From: Xenorhabdus beddingii
Lineage (GTDB): Bacteria; Pseudomonadota; Gammaproteobacteria; Enterobacterales; Enterobacteriaceae
NCBI RefSeq assembly: GCF_002127545.1
Contig: NZ_MUBK01000003.1
Span: forward strand, 1 to 64,000
Length of the DNA: 64,000 nucleotides
Direction of reading: 5' to 3'
Positions 1 through 8,640 of the stretch are shown here, piece after piece. Both the position numbers and the translations under genes were made by a program. The notes under the pieces were generated by a model. It made no database searches. It was not told where the DNA came from and was given only the letters and a program-made list of their open reading frames with translations. How positions within the stretch are numbered: position 1 is the first letter of the stretch; every line of letters begins with the position of its first letter.

Positions 1-82
1 CGATGGAAAATATTTCAATATACCTGCTCAGAATTATTGGGAAGCATTTCAAGCGGGATGGAAGCGAATCAGGAGAACAGAA

Positions 83-601
83 ATGAGCAATGATGTTATT
101 GATATGGCGAATGAAATTGAGAAACTACAAATTAAAGCAGCAATGGAATTGTCTAATTCATGGATAATAGAAAGATTGTTGCTAGTTAATTCAATTGCCC
201 TTTATTTGCTGGAGAAAGGAGATAAAGAAGAGGCGATGGCTTGGATGGAAGGTCTTTTAGATTGGGCAGAGGAAGATCTACTATCTGAGGCAAAAAATAA
301 TGCCAGTGATTTAGGTGGCTGGTTTAATAATCGAATGGAAAATGAAGTAGGTACAACCAAAGCGCTAGAAATTATTCGTTCCGAAACTCCGTCCGCCGAA
401 AAAATTAAAAAGTCATTGGAAGAGTCCGGCAAGAAACTCGCTGAATATGAAAATATGGAGCCTGTGGCGTGGCAATTTGAGTGCCTAGATAAAGAATCAG
501 GGCATTGGTGGCGTAATATATCAGATTACAAATCAGATGTAGACTCCATAAAATATAGTGTTAGGAATATCATCCCCCTATACCGTCACCCAAACAAATA
601 A
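83..601 (+). CDS. Phage early-region protein, Ea22-like C-terminus
   Basis: 172 aa, function unknown. The C-terminal third (EPVAWQFE ... IIPLYRHP) has the 'PVAW...PLY..P' pattern that ends many lambdoid Ea22/Ead-type accessory proteins (family knowledge, recognised by eye). The rest is acidic and probably helical. The start is supported by AGGAG at 71-75, seven bases before the ATG. However, the same frame has no stop codon between the window edge and position 83, so a longer protein beginning left of the window cannot be excluded. It lies in a run of co-directional small phage genes leading to the integrase, as in a lambda left operon. Role not determined. Confidence 0.6.
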   Translation: MSNDVIDMANEIEKLQIKAAMELSNSWIIERLLLVNSIALYLLEKGDKEEAMAWMEGLLDWAEEDLLSEAKNNASDLGGWFNNRMENEVGTTKALEIIRSETPSAEKIKKSLEESGKKLAEYENMEPVAWQFECLDKESGHWWRNISDYKSDVDSIKYSVRNIIPLYRHPNK

Positions 602-612
602 CGAGAACCATT

Positions 613-798
613 ATGGACATTATCGATGCAGCTAACGATACCGTTGAGCTAATGGTATCTCATGCCCTCCAGAACCGGCAACCAGTACTAACCAGTATCA
701 ACGGTAAATGTAGGTGGTGTGAAACTGAGCCAGCAACACACGGGGCATTTTGTAGTCGGGAGTGCGGGGAGGATTATGAGCGATTTCAGAGGCAGTAA
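613..798 (+). CDS. Small DksA/TraR-type C4 zinc-finger protein (phage)
   Basis: 61 aa. It contains the pattern C-x2-C (CRWC, about residues 33-36) followed by C-x3-C (CSREC, about 47-51), the four-cysteine zinc finger of short phage/conjugative TraR and DksA-like proteins. Plasmid TraR binds the RNA polymerase secondary channel; whether this phage version does so is unknown. It starts 11 bases after the preceding stop and overlaps the methyltransferase start at 776, so the genes are probably translationally coupled. Small size and phage context are typical of the family. Confidence 0.65.
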   Translation: MDIIDAANDTVELMVSHALQNRQPVLTSINGKCRWCETEPATHGAFCSRECGEDYERFQRQ

Positions 799-1312
799 TA
801 CCCCGCCAGAATTAAAAGACCTCTGGCAAACTCCACTGCCATTATTTTTGGCGCTCGATTTAGAATTTGGTTTTTATCTGGATGCAGCCGCCAATGCTCA
901 AAATACCCTGTGCGCACATTATCTCACGGAACGAGATAATGCACTGGAATGTGACTGGGATAGTTACGGTTCTATTTTCTGCAACCCACCGTATTCCAAT
1001 ATTACGCCATGGGTAGAAAAAGCCGCCATTGAGAGCAGGATACAATGCCAGTCAATAGTAATGCTGGTTCCCGCTGACATTGCTGTAGGCTGGTTTAAAT
1101 TGGCAATGGAAACTGTAGATGAGGTCAGATTAATAACAGGTGGCAGGATTCAATTTGTACCAGCGGAACGGGAAATCAAAGGTAAGAATAATACAAAAGG
1201 TTCACTATTGTTAATCTGGAATCCATTCACCAACCCACGCAAGATAATAACCACTGTAGACCGAGACTATTTAATTGGCATCGGAAACGAACAAATAAGG
1301 AAAATAGCATGA
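776..1312 (+). CDS. Phage DNA N-6-adenine-methyltransferase (Dam-like)
   Basis: 178 aa from the ATG at 776, chosen because GGGGAGG (766-772) lies just upstream and because the protein then begins MSDFRGSNTPPELKDLWQTP, the usual N-terminus of the phage Dam family. The frame is open back to an ATG at 719, but that overlaps the zinc-finger gene deeply. The catalytic motif NPPY is at about residues 70-73 (DPPY-type, amino methyltransferases), with a downstream hydrophobic segment VMLVPADIAVGWF. Such enzymes methylate adenine in phage DNA and can protect it from host restriction. The stop overlaps the next ATG (ATGA). Confidence 0.85.
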   Translation: MSDFRGSNTPPELKDLWQTPLPLFLALDLEFGFYLDAAANAQNTLCAHYLTERDNALECDWDSYGSIFCNPPYSNITPWVEKAAIESRIQCQSIVMLVPADIAVGWFKLAMETVDEVRLITGGRIQFVPAEREIKGKNNTKGSLLLIWNPFTNPRKIITTVDRDYLIGIGNEQIRKIA

Positions 1313-1488
1313 GCACACCAAAAATAACAATTGAAATATCCAGAACCATGGCGGAAAAACATTCCAACCCCGGCAAAAAAGTCTCTGACCAAATGCTATC
1401 TGATTTTATAACAGACTGCGTTGTCTCTGGTCTGGAAATAATGGAGTTTCCCGAATCGGAAATAAAAACCATTATCACCGATGAATAA
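1309..1488 (+). CDS. Small hypothetical phage protein
   Basis: 59 aa (MSTPKITIEISRTMAEKHSN...). It begins in a 4-base ATGA overlap with the stop of the methyltransferase, the classic arrangement of coupled phage genes. There are no recognisable motifs; the central SDQMLSDFITDC is probably helical. Function unknown. Support is positional: coupled start, co-directional, and it fills an otherwise empty gap before the excisionase-like gene. Confidence 0.5.
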   Translation: MSTPKITIEISRTMAEKHSNPGKKVSDQMLSDFITDCVVSGLEIMEFPESEIKTIITDE

Positions 1489-1592
1489 CCAGTCATACGA
1501 GAACGCAAGGAGGACGGTGGCAAGGGAATGCCTGAATATAAGGACTGACTATTAAAAATATCTCAATTAGGCATGATTAAAGGAAATTAAAA

Positions 1593-1931
1593 ATGAATAT
1601 TGAAGATGAAATTTGGGATACAAAAAAGGCAGCTAAAGAGATTAAAGTTTCATCAAGAACTGTAGCTAACTTGATAGCCACAGGCGTTATAGACGGTAAA
1701 CTAATCGGCAAGGGATATAAAACAACTAAGTCGGCTGTTCTTGCTTATATTAAAAGCCCGATGCAAACTCATGGAGCGAGCAAGGGTGATCGTAATGGAG
1801 GTAAATCATGTCAATCACCCAAAGAAACGGAATATGGCACTGTCATTTCTTTACACCGTCAGGAAAGAGAGTTAGGAAATCTCTTGGCACGAGGGACAAA
1901 AAGCAAGCGCAGGAGCTGTATGACAAGTTAA
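1593..1931 (+). CDS. Excisionase-like helix-turn-helix protein
   Basis: 112 aa. The N-terminal half (about residues 8-55: [20 protein letters not shown] ... [15 protein letters not shown]) fits the MerR-like/excisionase HTH fold (HTH_17 type). The remainder is basic and low in recognisable structure. AAAGGAAATTAAAAATG provides a ribosome-binding site. Its 3' end overlaps the integrase by 124 bases in another frame, which is unusually long, so the region after about residue 72 may be under dual constraint. Position directly before int fits a recombination directionality factor. The fold is fairly secure; the excisionase role is inferred from context. Confidence 0.6.
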   Translation: MNIEDEIWDTKKAAKEIKVSSRTVANLIATGVIDGKLIGKGYKTTKSAVLAYIKSPMQTHGASKGDRNGGKSCQSPKETEYGTVISLHRQERELGNLLARGTKSKRRSCMTS

Positions 1932-2971
1932 GGGCTGAGGCTTGGAGAGTTGACCAACTTGATGATCTGCCAACTCGTACATTTGAAGAGTGTTGTATTC
2001 GCTGGCTTAGGGAAAAAGAGCATAAAAGATCACTTGATGACGACAAAACGAAGATTGAATTTTTCCTACAGCACTTTTCAGGTCGAGTTATTTCCACAAT
2101 AACAGCAGATGAAATTTACGGTGTTGTTTCAAATATGAAGAATCGTAAACATTATCAAGTTTGGGAGAGCAAAAGAGACGCAGCGCTAAAGAAAGGGGAA
2201 AAGCCTCCTATATACGAGGCTATTCCAGTTAGTCAGGCAACGAAAAGCCAGCATTTATCATTCATCAGATCGCTGTTAAGGGCGGCCGCTAATGAGTGGA
2301 ACTGGATTAAATCAGCGCTTGTTATCAAAACTAAGAAGCCAGTAAGTAAGCGTATAAGATGGCTGACAAAAGATGAAGCAGCCAGACTCATCGAATGTAT
2401 GCCTGAAAGTATAAAGCCAATTGTTACCTTTGCCTTAGCAACAGGGCTGCGGCGTTCCAATATCATCGATCTGGAGTGGCAACAGGTCGATATGCAAAGA
2501 AAAGTAGCATGGATAAATCCAGAGAACGCAAAAGCAGGGAAAGCGATAGGTATAGCTCTGAATGATACCGCATGCCGGGTGTTACGAGATCAGATAGGCA
2601 GACACTCAAGGTGGGTATTTGTGCACACCAAAGCCAAGCACCGACCAGATGGAACATTAACTCCGGCAGTGAGAAAGATGAGGGTTGATGATAATAGTGC
2701 CTGGAATATTGGCCTTAAGAAAGCAGGGATAGAAGATTTCCGCTTTCATGACCTACGCCACACATGGGCGAGCTGGCTAATTCAGTCGGGCGTTCCGTTA
2801 TCGGCACTGCAAGAAATGGGGGGATGGGAAAGCATAGAAATGGTTAGAAGGTATGCGCACTTGGCACCTAACCATTTAAGCGAGCACGCTTGCAAAATTG
2901 ATGTACTTTTTGAAGGTAACGACACAAATACGACACAAGGGAAAAATCAAGCAGGTCTAAGAATAGCGTAA
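1808..2971 (+). CDS. int: Tyrosine-family phage integrase
   Basis: 387 aa site-specific recombinase that integrates and excises the element. N-terminal arm-binding/SAM-like part ([20 protein letters not shown]), then the catalytic domain with Arg215 (ATGLRRSNI), His314 and Arg317 (HDLRH), Trp340 (GGW, replacing the second His as in many family members) and the nucleophile Tyr349 (RRYAHL). Strong RBS GGAGG seven bases before the ATG. Length is usual for lambdoid/DLP12-type integrases. It ends 16 bases from the 3' end of tRNA-Arg, so that tRNA is the likely attachment site. All catalytic residues are present, so the enzyme looks functional. Confidence 0.93.
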   Translation: MSITQRNGIWHCHFFTPSGKRVRKSLGTRDKKQAQELYDKLRAEAWRVDQLDDLPTRTFEECCIRWLREKEHKRSLDDDKTKIEFFLQHFSGRVISTITADEIYGVVSNMKNRKHYQVWESKRDAALKKGEKPPIYEAIPVSQATKSQHLSFIRSLLRAAANEWNWIKSALVIKTKKPVSKRIRWLTKDEAARLIECMPESIKPIVTFALATGLRRSNIIDLEWQQVDMQRKVAWINPENAKAGKAIGIALNDTACRVLRDQIGRHSRWVFVHTKAKHRPDGTLTPAVRKMRVDDNSAWNIGLKKAGIEDFRFHDLRHTWASWLIQSGVPLSALQEMGGWESIEMVRRYAHLAPNHLSEHACKIDVLFEGNDTNTTQGKNQAGLRIA

Positions 2972-2986
2972 CTAATTGATTTTAAA

Positions 2987-3010
2987 TGGTACGCCCTACA
3001 GGATTCGAAC
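2987..3010. other. Predicted prophage attachment site in tRNA 3' end
   Basis: The integrase gene ends 16 bases before the CCA end of tRNA-Arg(UCU). Integrases of this type recombine in the 3' part of tRNA genes and restore the tRNA on integration. The crossover would therefore lie in the T-arm/acceptor segment given here, or extend further into the tRNA. The matching repeat at the far end of the element is outside the window, so the exact core cannot be defined. Confidence 0.4.
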
Positions 3011-3063
3011 CTGTGACCTACGGCTTAGAAGGCCGTTGCTCTATCCAGCTGAGCTAAGGGCGC
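2987..3063 (-). tRNA. argU: tRNA-Arg (anticodon UCU)
   Basis: 77 bases including an encoded CCA. The cloverleaf folds by eye: acceptor GCGCCCT with AGGGCGT, D-stem GCTC/GAGC, anticodon stem ACGGC-CTTCTAA-GCCGT with anticodon TCT, T-stem ACAGG/CCTGT with TTCGAAT loop. It decodes the rare AGA codon. The first acceptor pair is G1-U72 rather than G-C as in E. coli argU. Next to folD, as in E. coli, where argU is the DLP12 integration site. Confidence 0.96.
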
Positions 3064-3256
3064 ATTATTATGCTATGCAGAGTAAGAAACATCATTAATT
3101 CGTTGATGCAGGAGCGGATTATACGGGCATAATGGAATGAGTCAATGGCCTTTTCGCTCATATGTTCATTTTATAGCTATCAATAAAACTGACAGATGGT
3201 TTATGTTCTGACAAAATAGTCCCCATTCCTATACTTGATGATGGAATCTTAAATAC

Positions 3257-4132
3257 ATGTCAGCAAAAATTATTGATGGGAAAACGATTGCGCAGACAAT
3301 CAGAAACGAAGTTGCAGAAAAAGTCAGGCAGCGTGTTGAGGCTGGAAAACGAGCGCCGGGTCTTGCCGTCGTTTTAGTGGGAGAAAATCCGGCTTCTCAG
3401 ATTTATGTCGCAAGCAAGCGCCGTGCCTGTGAAGAAGTCGGTTTTATGTCCCGCTCTTATGACCTACCTGATATCACCAGCGAAGCCGAATTACTCTCCT
3501 TGATAGATAATCTGAACGCCGATACAGAAATCGATGGTATTTTGGTCCAACTTCCCTTACCTGCCGGCATTGATAATGTCAAAGTACTGGAACGTATTCA
3601 TCCCGATAAGGATGTGGATGGTTTCCATCCCTATAATATCGGCCGTCTGTGTCAACGTGCCCCTAAATTACGTCCCTGCACTCCCCGTGGCATTGTGACG
3701 CTGCTTGAGCGCTGTAATATCAATACTTATGGGCTAAATGCGGTTATTATCGGTGCCTCCAATATCGTCGGGCGTCCAATGAGCCTTGAGTTATTGCTGG
3801 CTGGCTGTACAACTACGGTAACGCATCGTTTTACCAAAAATTTGCGTCAGCATGTTGAGCAAGCAGATTTATTGGTTGTTGCTGTCGGTAAGCCGAATTT
3901 TATTCCCGGTGAGTGGATTAAACCTGGCGCGATTGTGATTGATGTTGGCATCAATCGATTGGAGAATGGCAAAGTCATTGGCGATGTAGATTTCGATAAC
4001 GCATCCGAACGCGCCGGCTGGATCTCCCCGGTTCCTGGCGGCGTCGGTCCCATGACGGTCGCGACATTGATTCAAAATACCTTGCAGGCATGCGAGGAAT
4101 ATCATGATGTAGATACAACTGAAGGATACTGA
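3257..4132 (+). CDS. folD: Bifunctional methylene-THF dehydrogenase/methenyl-THF cyclohydrolase
   Basis: 291 aa. It interconverts 5,10-methylene-THF, 5,10-methenyl-THF and 10-formyl-THF in the cytosol using NADP, supplying one-carbon units for purine synthesis and formyl-Met-tRNA. The catalytic Tyr50 and Lys54 occur in IYVASKR, the signature DVDGFHPYN at about 121-129, the NADP site [10 protein letters not shown] and the C-terminal [10 protein letters not shown]. Length and near-identical blocks match E. coli FolD (288 aa). The stop codon overlaps the ATG of ybcJ (3' A shared), so the two are probably cotranscribed and coupled. It follows divergent tRNA-Arg. Confidence 0.97.
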   Translation: MSAKIIDGKTIAQTIRNEVAEKVRQRVEAGKRAPGLAVVLVGENPASQIYVASKRRACEEVGFMSRSYDLPDITSEAELLSLIDNLNADTEIDGILVQLPLPAGIDNVKVLERIHPDKDVDGFHPYNIGRLCQRAPKLRPCTPRGIVTLLERCNINTYGLNAVIIGASNIVGRPMSLELLLAGCTTTVTHRFTKNLRQHVEQADLLVVAVGKPNFIPGEWIKPGAIVIDVGINRLENGKVIGDVDFDNASERAGWISPVPGGVGPMTVATLIQNTLQACEEYHDVDTTEGY

Positions 4133-4344
4133 TGGAAAATTTTTATTTAGAGAGCCACCCTTATGTCGAACTGTGTGATTTGTTGAAGTTGCAAGGGTGG
4201 TGCGAAAGTGGTGCCGCAGCGAAGGCTGTGATTGCAGAAGGTTTAGTACAGGTTGATAACCAACCTGAAACCCGCAAACGCTGCAAAATTACTGCCGGCA
4301 AAGTTGTTTCTTTTAATGGCGAGTCCGTTCGCGTAGAAGAGTAA
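4132..4344 (+). CDS. ybcJ: YbcJ, S4-domain RNA-binding protein
   Basis: 70 aa, essentially a single S4 RNA-binding domain: KLQGWCESGAAAKAVIAEGL then VQVDNQPETRKRCKITAGKVV. The family (YbcJ/RqcP2-like small S4 proteins) binds structured RNA; a precise cellular role in enterobacteria is not settled. It overlaps folD by one base and shares its transcript; the pair is followed by a terminator at 4370. Same order as in E. coli. Confidence 0.92.
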   Translation: MENFYLESHPYVELCDLLKLQGWCESGAAAKAVIAEGLVQVDNQPETRKRCKITAGKVVSFNGESVRVEE

Positions 4345-4369
4345 TCCGCACCACTAGTGCCTTCCGAAA

Positions 4370-4417
4370 AACAGTGCCTTATACGTTTATACATTTAAGG
4401 TACTGTTCTTTTATTTT
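4370..4417 (+). terminator. Rho-independent terminator of folD-ybcJ
   Basis: Inverted arms AACAGTGCCTT (4370-4380) and AAGGTACTGTT (4397-4407), 11 pairs including one G-U, followed by a T-rich tail CTTTTATTTTATTTT. It lies just after ybcJ on the same strand. Confidence 0.75.
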
Positions 4418-4522
4418 ATTTTATAAACAGAAATTAATTATTTTTATCACCAAACTATATGAAATAATAAAAAGTGAAGTATAAACATCAAATAATACGA
4501 TGTTAATAGTAAGGTAAATATT

Positions 4523-5134
4523 ATGGGCAGATATCATCATCTTGTTGACGTTGAATATGATTCATTAGGAAAAATAAAGAGAAATCCAATCATCGATCCA
4601 ACAAACGCCAATTCAAGAATAAACCCAAGAGTCAATCCAAGAGAAATATTAAATTGGAAAAACCTAAGTGTGGAATTGCAACAATTCGAGAATGGAATTC
4701 AATATTTTCTTGATATTCCTAAACATGAATCACCTATAAGACTCAATATTGTCGGACACGGTAATCGACACAAGAACACCTATTCCAGTTGTATAAAATG
4801 TAAACCCCGTTATCCTCGCCTGATGCCACAACAGTTATTTGATAGCATAGTGAAGCTATTAAATAAGTATAATATTAATAGTATCAGGCTTTGTTGTTGT
4901 CATCTAGGAAGAACAGGTTTCGCCCAAGAACTTGCCAACCTCACCAATAAACCTGTCAAAGCACTAATGGGACAAAGCACTATAACTTTCCCTTTCATTT
5001 CTCAAAAATATCTAAACAATCGTTATATAATTCATAAAGACCCCACGGCAAAAATACGGGTAGATAATAATAGGCAGCATGATATCGATGTTTCTGACAG
5101 TAGATTTGTCTGGTTTTATCCGCAAAATATGTGA
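4523..5134 (+). CDS. Orphan protein with possible clan-CD (CPD/C80-like) cysteine protease core
   Basis: 203 aa, not recognised as a named family. Visible logic: a beta-strand ending in His-Gly (RLNIVGHGN, His79-Gly80), about 30 polar residues, a helix (QQLFDSIVKLLNKYN), then a second beta-strand ending in cysteine (SIRLCCCHLG, Cys124-126), then an alpha/beta segment KPVKALMG. A 'strand-HG ... strand-C' pair about 47 residues apart is the caspase-like (clan CD) arrangement of MARTX and clostridial toxin self-processing domains (peptidase family C80). No signal peptide or membrane segment. The gene is visibly A+T-richer than its neighbours and sits alone between ybcJ and cysS, suggesting acquisition. 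The ORF is secure; the protease idea is inference. Confidence 0.75.
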   Translation: MGRYHHLVDVEYDSLGKIKRNPIIDPTNANSRINPRVNPREILNWKNLSVELQQFENGIQYFLDIPKHESPIRLNIVGHGNRHKNTYSSCIKCKPRYPRLMPQQLFDSIVKLLNKYNINSIRLCCCHLGRTGFAQELANLTNKPVKALMGQSTITFPFISQKYLNNRYIIHKDPTAKIRVDNNRQHDIDVSDSRFVWFYPQNM

Positions 5135-5234
5135 CACTGACGATATCCTGATAAACAATCATGCCAACAATGTTTTGATTTTCTAATAAGTTGCTATACT
5201 GAGAGGCTTATGTACAACTGAAACGGAGTTAATT

Positions 5235-5471
5235 ATGTTAAGTAATAGAGCTGCAAGAAGGTTGTTAGGTATGTCTTATACATTAAGTAATTCTAAACGT
5301 AGGGTAACAGTTTCTCTTCTCAATCTTGCTTCCGGTGATAATACACATCAAGTACCAGAACCTCTGAGTCATTCTCCTTTTGTTGCCATGAAACGGGACG
5401 CGGTTGCTGGGAAAGTCACTTATCACGCTGTAAAGGCTTTCTATCCTGAATATATCAATACCCGGCGATAA
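5235..5471 (+). CDS. Small basic hypothetical protein
   Basis: 78 aa with an Arg/Lys-rich N-terminus (SNRAARRLLG, NSKRRVTV); no family recognised. ACGGAG stands eight bases before the ATG, and a TATACT box with a TTTTGA-like element 16 bases upstream lies about 40 bases before it, so a small independent gene is plausible. It follows the protease-like orphan by 100 bases on the same strand. No link between the two beyond adjacency is visible. Confidence 0.5.
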   Translation: MLSNRAARRLLGMSYTLSNSKRRVTVSLLNLASGDNTHQVPEPLSHSPFVAMKRDAVAGKVTYHAVKAFYPEYINTRR

Positions 5472-5552
5472 GTCTGCCGATTTTTATTCCTCTTATGTAT
5501 GACAATTAAAAATATCGCGATAAAAGCGTAAGGTTAATAAAACCCATTCAGT

Positions 5553-5584
5553 AAAAAGTGAACCGCCCATCTAAAGGGCGGTTC
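5553..5584 (-). terminator. Rho-independent terminator of cysS
   Basis: Perfect 9-bp stem GAACCGCCC (5560-5568) with GGGCGGTTC (5576-5584), 7-base loop. On the minus strand it is followed by ACTTTTT, and it sits about 25 bases after the cysS stop. Confidence 0.85.
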
Positions 5585-5609
5585 TGAGAGATATGCCCAT
5601 CAAAATCGA

Positions 5610-6992
5610 TTACTTACGACGCCAGGTTGTTCCCTGTGGGCCATCTTCCAACTCAATGCCCATTTCGTTCAACTGGTTACGCGCCGCATCTGCCAATGCC
5701 CATTCTTTGTTTTTACGAGCATCATTACGCTGTTTGATAAGTGCTTCAATGTGAGCTGCGTCATCGTCAGCCTGCACCCCGCCCTGCAAAAACTGTTCTG
5801 GATCTTGTTCCAAAAGGCCGAGAATGCCCGCCAGCTTACGCAGTTCAGCCGCCAGGCCATTCGCCGCAGCAATGTCTTCGACTTTCAGACGGTTAAGCTC
5901 ACGCACCATCTCAAACAGGACTGAATACGCTTCCGGTGTATTAAAATCATCGTTCATCGCTTCAGTAAAACGCGCTTCAAATGCTTCTCCACCCGCAGGT
6001 TGCGCGGATTTATCCGTACCACGCAGGGAAGTATATAGACGCTCAAGGGAAGTCCGCGCCTGTTTCAGGTTTTCTTCGGTATAGTTCAATTGGCTGCGAT
6101 AGTGACCGGACAGCAAGAAATAACGGACGGTTTCAGCATCGTAATATTCCAGTACGTCACGGATAGTAAAGAAGTTGTTCAAAGACTTGGACATTTTCTC
6201 TTTATCCACCATGACCATACCAGAGTGCATCCAGTAATTGACGTAAGGGCCATCATGGGCACAAGTGGATTGCGCAATTTCATTTTCATGGTGCGGGAAC
6301 ATTAAATCAGAACCGCCACCGTGAATGTCAAAATGATGCCCAAGCGCTTTACCGTTCATGGCAGAACATTCAATATGCCAGCCCGGACGACCCGCGCCCC
6401 ACGGTGATTCCCAGCTCGGCTCACCCGGCTTGGACATTTTCCATAACACAAAATCCATTGGATTGCGTTTTACCTCTGCCACTTCAACACGGGCGCCAGC
6501 CTGTAATTGCTCCAAATCCTGACGGGAAAGCAAACCGTAATCAGGATTGGTGTCAATGGAGAACATGACATCGCCATTAGCGGCAATATAAGCGTGTCCT
6601 CGTTTAATCAGCTCTGCCGTGATTGCAATGATTTCCGGGATATGTTGGGTTGCACGAGGTTCTGAATCCGGACGCAGAATATTCAGGGCATCAAAGTCGC
6701 TGTGCATTTCTGCCAGCATACGGGTGGTCAGATCATCACAGCTTTCATTATTTTCAATGGCACGTTTAATAATTTTATCATCCACATCAGTGACATTGCG
6801 GACATAGGTGAGATCGTAACCCAGATAACGCAGATAGCGGGCAATCGCATCAAATGCAACAAACGTTCTGCCGTGACCAATATGACACAGATCATAAATG
6901 GTAATGCCACACACGTACATGCCCACTTTCCCTTCATGAATCGGCTTAAATTCTTCTTTTTGGCGGCTGAGAGTATTGAAAATTTTTAGCAT
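5610..6992 (-). CDS. cysS: Cysteinyl-tRNA synthetase
   Basis: 460 aa class I synthetase charging tRNA-Cys in the cytosol. The start is set at 6992 because the protein then begins MLKIFNTL like E. coli CysS (461 aa); the frame is open a further 64 codons upstream, but that extension matches nothing. Zinc ligands Cys28 (MYVCG), the Cys in HIECSAMN and the His in MFPHHENE are visible. The ATP-binding signatures appear as HIGHG (HIGH-type) and KMSKS. A terminator follows at 5553. It is transcribed divergently from ppiB, as in E. coli. Confidence 0.96.
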   Translation of the reverse strand: MLKIFNTLSRQKEEFKPIHEGKVGMYVCGITIYDLCHIGHGRTFVAFDAIARYLRYLGYDLTYVRNVTDVDDKIIKRAIENNESCDDLTTRMLAEMHSDFDALNILRPDSEPRATQHIPEIIAITAELIKRGHAYIAANGDVMFSIDTNPDYGLLSRQDLEQLQAGARVEVAEVKRNPMDFVLWKMSKPGEPSWESPWGAGRPGWHIECSAMNGKALGHHFDIHGGGSDLMFPHHENEIAQSTCAHDGPYVNYWMHSGMVMVDKEKMSKSLNNFFTIRDVLEYYDAETVRYFLLSGHYRSQLNYTEENLKQARTSLERLYTSLRGTDKSAQPAGGEAFEARFTEAMNDDFNTPEAYSVLFEMVRELNRLKVEDIAAANGLAAELRKLAGILGLLEQDPEQFLQGGVQADDDAAHIEALIKQRNDARKNKEWALADAARNQLNEMGIELEDGPQGTTWRRK

Positions 6993-7266
6993 CAGGGGGT
7001 TTTCCGTAAAAATTGATGTACGTGTATAAAATCGAGTGAATTCGCTGATTATAGGCTTCTTTATCAGCGATATAAATAAATCAGAATGCACAGAAGCCAG
7101 ATAAGGTATTTCACCTTGATATGCCGTGCTTTGCAAGTACCGCAAAACACCGGGTTCTGATGCGGTTCCAGGGTACTGACTCAAAATCTCATATATGATA
7201 TAACAGCGGTTGTTCCGAATCCCCTAAAATACAGGGTCAATCAAAACTATTATCAGGATTTCTATT

Positions 7267-7761
7267 ATGGTGACTTTCCACACCAACTTTGGCGATATCG
7301 TAATCAACACTTTCGCGGATAAAGCGCCTGTAACTGTTGAGAACTTCTTAAAGTACTGTTCTGAAGGCTTTTATGACAACACCATTTTTCACCGTGTGAT
7401 CAATGGCTTCATGATCCAAGGCGGTGGTTTTGAACCTGGCATGAAACAGAAAGTCACTCAAGATCCTATCAAGAACGAAGCCAACAATGGCCTGAAAAAC
7501 GGCCGTGGCACTCTCGCCATGGCGCGTACCAATGATCCACATTCTGCCACTGCCCAATTCTTCATTAACGTTGTTGATAACGATTTCCTGAACTTCCGTT
7601 CAGAACGTCCTGATGGATGGGGTTATTGCGTCTTCGCTGAAGTCGTTGAAGGCATGGACGTGGTTGATAAGATCAAAAGCGTTTCCACCGGCCGCAGCGG
7701 GATGCATCAAGATGTACCCCATGAAGATGTGATCATTGAACGTGTTACTGTCAGCGAATAA
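7267..7761 (+). CDS. ppiB: Cytosolic peptidyl-prolyl cis-trans isomerase B
   Basis: 164 aa cyclophilin (E. coli PpiB also 164 aa). It accelerates Xaa-Pro isomerisation during folding in the cytosol; there is no signal peptide. Cyclophilin core residues are visible: [15 protein letters not shown] (catalytic Arg in FHRV), TAQFFINV and GYCVFAEV. lpxH begins 20 bases after its stop on the same strand, and the ppiB-lpxH-purEK order is that of E. coli. Confidence 0.96.
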   Translation: MVTFHTNFGDIVINTFADKAPVTVENFLKYCSEGFYDNTIFHRVINGFMIQGGGFEPGMKQKVTQDPIKNEANNGLKNGRGTLAMARTNDPHSATAQFFINVVDNDFLNFRSERPDGWGYCVFAEVVEGMDVVDKIKSVSTGRSGMHQDVPHEDVIIERVTVSE

Positions 7762-7781
7762 AGCGAATAGTTAATCGTTAC

Positions 7782-8504
7782 ATGAATACACTGTTAATTG
7801 CAGATTTGCATCTCAGTGAGCAAGAACCGGCAATAACTGCCGGTTTTCTGCGTTTTTTGCGTGAAGATGCGGTCCATGCTGAAAGTTTATATATCCTTGG
7901 TGATTTTTTTGATTACTGGATTGGGGATGATGACCCAAATCCACTGCACACTAAAATCGCCCAGGCACTCAATGAACTCCAACAAAAAGGCATTCCCTGC
8001 TATTTCATTCACGGTAATCGTGATTTTCTGCTGGGTTCCCGCTTTGCCAGAGAAAGTGGTCTGATCCTGCTGCCACAGGAAAAAGTGCTGGAATTGTATG
8101 GTAAGCGGATCCTGATCCTGCATGGCGATACACTATGCACTGATGACATCGGTTATCAGCAGTATCGTCAGCGGGTACATACTCCGTGGATACAACGCCT
8201 GTTCTTGCTTCTTCCTTTGTTTATCAGGTTGAAAATTGCGGCCAAAATGCGGGCTGGCAGCCAATACGCCAACCGTCAGAAGTCTGAATTGATCATGGAT
8301 GTCAATCAACAAGCCGTGATTGAACATTTTGAAAAATATCAGGCTGATTGGATGATCCACGGGCATACCCATCGTCCTGCAATCCATGATGTTCACATGG
8401 GTGATAAAACGGTGCGTCGTGGTGTGTTAGGGGCATGGCATCATCAAGGTTCAATGTTCAAGGTAACAGAAACGTCCATTGAGTTGATCTCCTTCCCGTT
8501 TTGA
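7782..8504 (+). CDS. lpxH: UDP-2,3-diacylglucosamine diphosphatase
   Basis: 240 aa. It hydrolyses UDP-2,3-diacylglucosamine to lipid X and UMP, the fourth step of lipid A synthesis, at the inner-membrane face. It is a calcineurin-type metallophosphoesterase, with motifs in order ADLHL (about 7-11), [11 protein letters not shown] (about 40-50), GNRDF, HGDTL and the C-terminal HGHTH, together supplying the two-manganese site. Cotranscription with ppiB is likely. Confidence 0.96.
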   Translation: MNTLLIADLHLSEQEPAITAGFLRFLREDAVHAESLYILGDFFDYWIGDDDPNPLHTKIAQALNELQQKGIPCYFIHGNRDFLLGSRFARESGLILLPQEKVLELYGKRILILHGDTLCTDDIGYQQYRQRVHTPWIQRLFLLLPLFIRLKIAAKMRAGSQYANRQKSELIMDVNQQAVIEHFEKYQADWMIHGHTHRPAIHDVHMGDKTVRRGVLGAWHHQGSMFKVTETSIELISFPF

Positions 8505-8543
8505 ATCCCCTTATTTATTTTGGAAAAATAGACCAATCAAGTA

Positions 8544-8559
8544 ACGCAAACGTTTTCCT
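8544..8559 (+). promoter_or_regulatory. PurR operator of purEK
   Basis: ACGCAAACGTTTTCCT fits the E. coli PurR consensus (ANGCAANCGNTTNCNT) at every defined position. It lies 81 bases before the purE start, where the purE operator sits in enterobacteria. Purine-bound PurR would repress purEK here. Confidence 0.9.
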
Positions 8560-8640
8560 TGTGCAATTCGCGTGATATGATCCATCGCCTTAAACATCAT
8601 CTTTGTTCTGGTAGACACCCAATACAGGAGCATCTGATTT

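Noticed and set aside
719..775. Longer start for the phage methyltransferase
   Set aside because: Would overlap most of the zinc-finger gene; the ATG at 776 has a better ribosome-binding site and matches the family N-terminus.
1481..1555. 24-codon ORF (MNNQSYENARRTVARE...) overlapping the end of the 59-aa phage gene
   Set aside because: Arrangement looks like coupled phage genes, but it is very short, lacks a ribosome-binding site and has no recognisable family.
6993..7184. N-terminal extension of cysS by 64 codons
   Set aside because: The added residues match no part of cysteinyl-tRNA synthetases, and the region is the cysS-ppiB promoter interval; start at 6992 gives the family length.
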